A stretch of DNA of 13,697 nucleotides from an uncultured Clostridia bacterium (GTDB lineage: Bacteria; Bacillota_I; Bacilli_A; RFN20; CAG-288): contig OMRU01000008.1 of NCBI GenBank assembly GCA_900313465.1, forward strand, positions 1 to 13,697, read 5' to 3'. The position numbers and the translations under genes are program-made. Shown one piece after another: positions 12,691 through 13,697 of this stretch (positions within the stretch are counted from its first letter, which is position 1; each line of letters opens with the position of its first letter). The notes below the pieces were generated by a model that was given only the letters and a program-made list of their open reading frames with translations, ran no database searches and had not been told where the DNA came from.

Positions 12691-13697
12691 ATGCAATTCT
12701 GGCAAACGATTTTAAATATCCTCATCTTTTTGTTAGGTTTATCCTTTGTGGTCTGTCTTCATGAAGCAGGACACTTGGCGGTAGCCAAGATTTGTAATGT
12801 CTACTGCTTCGAATATTCTATCGGCTTTGGCCCGGTCTTGTTCAAACATAAGTTCAAACACAAGAAGAAGGTCAAGGAAGGGGAAGAAGTCTTCCAGGCA
12901 GATGAAAACGGAACAACCTTACCAAGAGAATATGAGGAAGGCGAAACCCAGTTTACCATTCGTGCCTTACCTCTTGGCGGTTATGTCGCCATGGCTGGTG
13001 AGGATGGAAACATCACTGAAGATGGTAAAGTCATTCCCGTAGAAAGAACTCTTCCTGGTATCAACCATTTCAAGCAGATTTGCATCATGCTTGCTGGTAT
13101 TACCATGAACTTCATCTTGGCGCTTGTCTTATTCTTCTTCTCTGGCCTTGCTCCACAGACAAGGAATATCATTTCTACTAATGCAGTTAGTATTCCAAGT
13201 GAAGAAGATCCCGCCTATAAGAGCGGTTTAAGAACCGGTGATCAGATTCTTTATCTTTATCAGACTTACGATAACCTTACCAAGGTGGATGATAAGACTA
13301 CTGGTCATAGCCTTACCTTCCCTTGCAGTGCCGATCAGGTGGAATTGACCGCTTATCAGAAGTCTTTAAAAAGCGATGGTAGTATCACTACCTATGATGA
13401 TATGTCGAATGTCAGCATCTCTTATGCGGCTCAGGATATCTTCTATAGTGCAGTAAATGATTTGTTTGATTTAGAAGCCTATGATAAGAAATTTTCTACT
13501 CATTATTCTGATTACATCGCCGGCCCTAATTCGACCAGAACCTTCCATATCACCTATAAGAGAGGAAATGAAGAAGCTCTCAGCGTAGAAACGGAAAAGA
13601 TTACCACCAAAGCTGTCAGTAAAAACGATGTCACCTATTATCCATTTAATTATCTTGGTATTTCGGTGATGACGGAATCCTTCCAATATAGCGTTGG
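12691..13697 (+). CDS. rseP: Site-2 intramembrane metalloprotease, RseP/RasP family (3' end outside window)
   Basis: Zinc protease that cuts membrane-embedded substrates such as anti-sigma factors and signal peptide remnants. The frame from ATG 12691 is open to the last base, 335 full codons, so the gene is truncated by the window. GAGGTG at 12679-12684 is the SD. The zinc motif HEAGH is at 24-28 inside the first membrane helix (about 5-35), followed by GFGPVLF. IRALPLGGYVAMAGEDG (90-106) is the family's substrate-clamp region, preceded by an unusual charged insert (about 52-87). The second membrane helix begins near AGITMNFILALVLFF (135-149). A PDZ-like domain begins near 165 (DPAYKSGLRTGDQIL, 173-187) and is much expanded. 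The third zinc ligand, in the LDG motif, lies beyond the window. Position after dxr is typical for Bacillota. Confidence 0.93.
   Translation, partial: MQFWQTILNILIFLLGLSFVVCLHEAGHLAVAKICNVYCFEYSIGFGPVLFKHKFKHKKKVKEGEEVFQADENGTTLPREYEEGETQFTIRALPLGGYVAMAGEDGNITEDGKVIPVERTLPGINHFKQICIMLAGITMNFILALVLFFFSGLAPQTRNIISTNAVSIPSEEDPAYKSGLRTGDQILYLYQTYDNLTKVDDKTTGHSLTFPCSADQVELTAYQKSLKSDGSITTYDDMSNVSISYAAQDIFYSAVNDLFDLEAYDKKFSTHYSDYIAGPNSTRTFHITYKRGNEEALSVETEKITTKAVSKNDVTYYPFNYLGISVMTESFQYSV

Noticed and set aside
12797..13042. 81-codon + strand frame inside rseP
   Set aside because: It is an out-of-frame shadow of rseP, whose own frame with HEAGH is open through the end of the window.
1..13697. Search for CRISPR arrays, tRNA genes, rRNA, insertion sequences, phage or toxin-antitoxin genes
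   Set aside because: No direct repeat arrays, no cloverleaf-like CCA-ended segments, no transposase or integrase motifs, and no small paired genes were seen by reading both strands.

Overview
The window reads as a chromosomal segment of a Gram-positive bacterium of the Bacillota (Firmicutes). The main reason is the block rpsB-tsf-pyrH-frr-uppS-cdsA-dxr-rseP, the usual order in that phylum, all on the + strand with short or overlapping junctions and GGAGG-type ribosome binding sites. Intrinsic terminators and AT-rich promoters fit the same group. A finer placement, for instance Erysipelotrichia, is a guess from general protein style and cannot be proven here.

Layout. (1) Bases 1-2106: the 3' part of lysA (diaminopimelate decarboxylase) followed closely by lysC (aspartokinase), an aspartate-family lysine/peptidoglycan-precursor unit closed by a strong terminator at 2117-2150. 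(2) 2185-2585: a lone small cysteine-rich C_GCAxxG_C_C-type protein between two terminators. (3) 2640-5657: a probable three-gene unit with a family 8 glycosyltransferase, an ABC ATPase and an ABC-2 permease, ended by a perfect 12-bp palindromic terminator. (4) 5658-6171: about 500 bases without a convincing gene. They hold two inverted repeats, a doubtful minus-strand open frame, a good promoter and a structured rpsB leader. (5) 6172-8160: rpsB-tsf (ribosomal protein S2, EF-Ts), terminated by a GCAA-loop hairpin. (6) 8161-13697: pyrH, frr, uppS, cdsA, dxr and a 5' portion of rseP that runs off the end of the window still open.

How the genes work together. Region 5 supplies translation components, and region 6 joins UMP phosphorylation, ribosome recycling and envelope lipid synthesis: undecaprenyl diphosphate, CDP-diacylglycerol, the first committed step of MEP isoprenoid synthesis, and a site-2 intramembrane protease. 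dxr feeds the isoprenoid pool used by uppS. lysA/lysC feed lysine and meso-diaminopimelate metabolism. The glycosyltransferase/ABC exporter unit is accessory and its substrate cannot be read from sequence.

No exotic defence, mobile or CRISPR system was found. The most interesting non-coding signal is the rpsB leader. A 10-bp long-range helix (6033-6042 with 6137-6147) encloses about 95 nt with competing hairpins, including a GGAGG decoy and a GCCTC element that could pair with the true rpsB Shine-Dalgarno. This suggests autogenous control. Protein-level oddities are a long two-ended extension of S2, an insertion-rich PDZ region in RseP, and a divergent segment in RRF.
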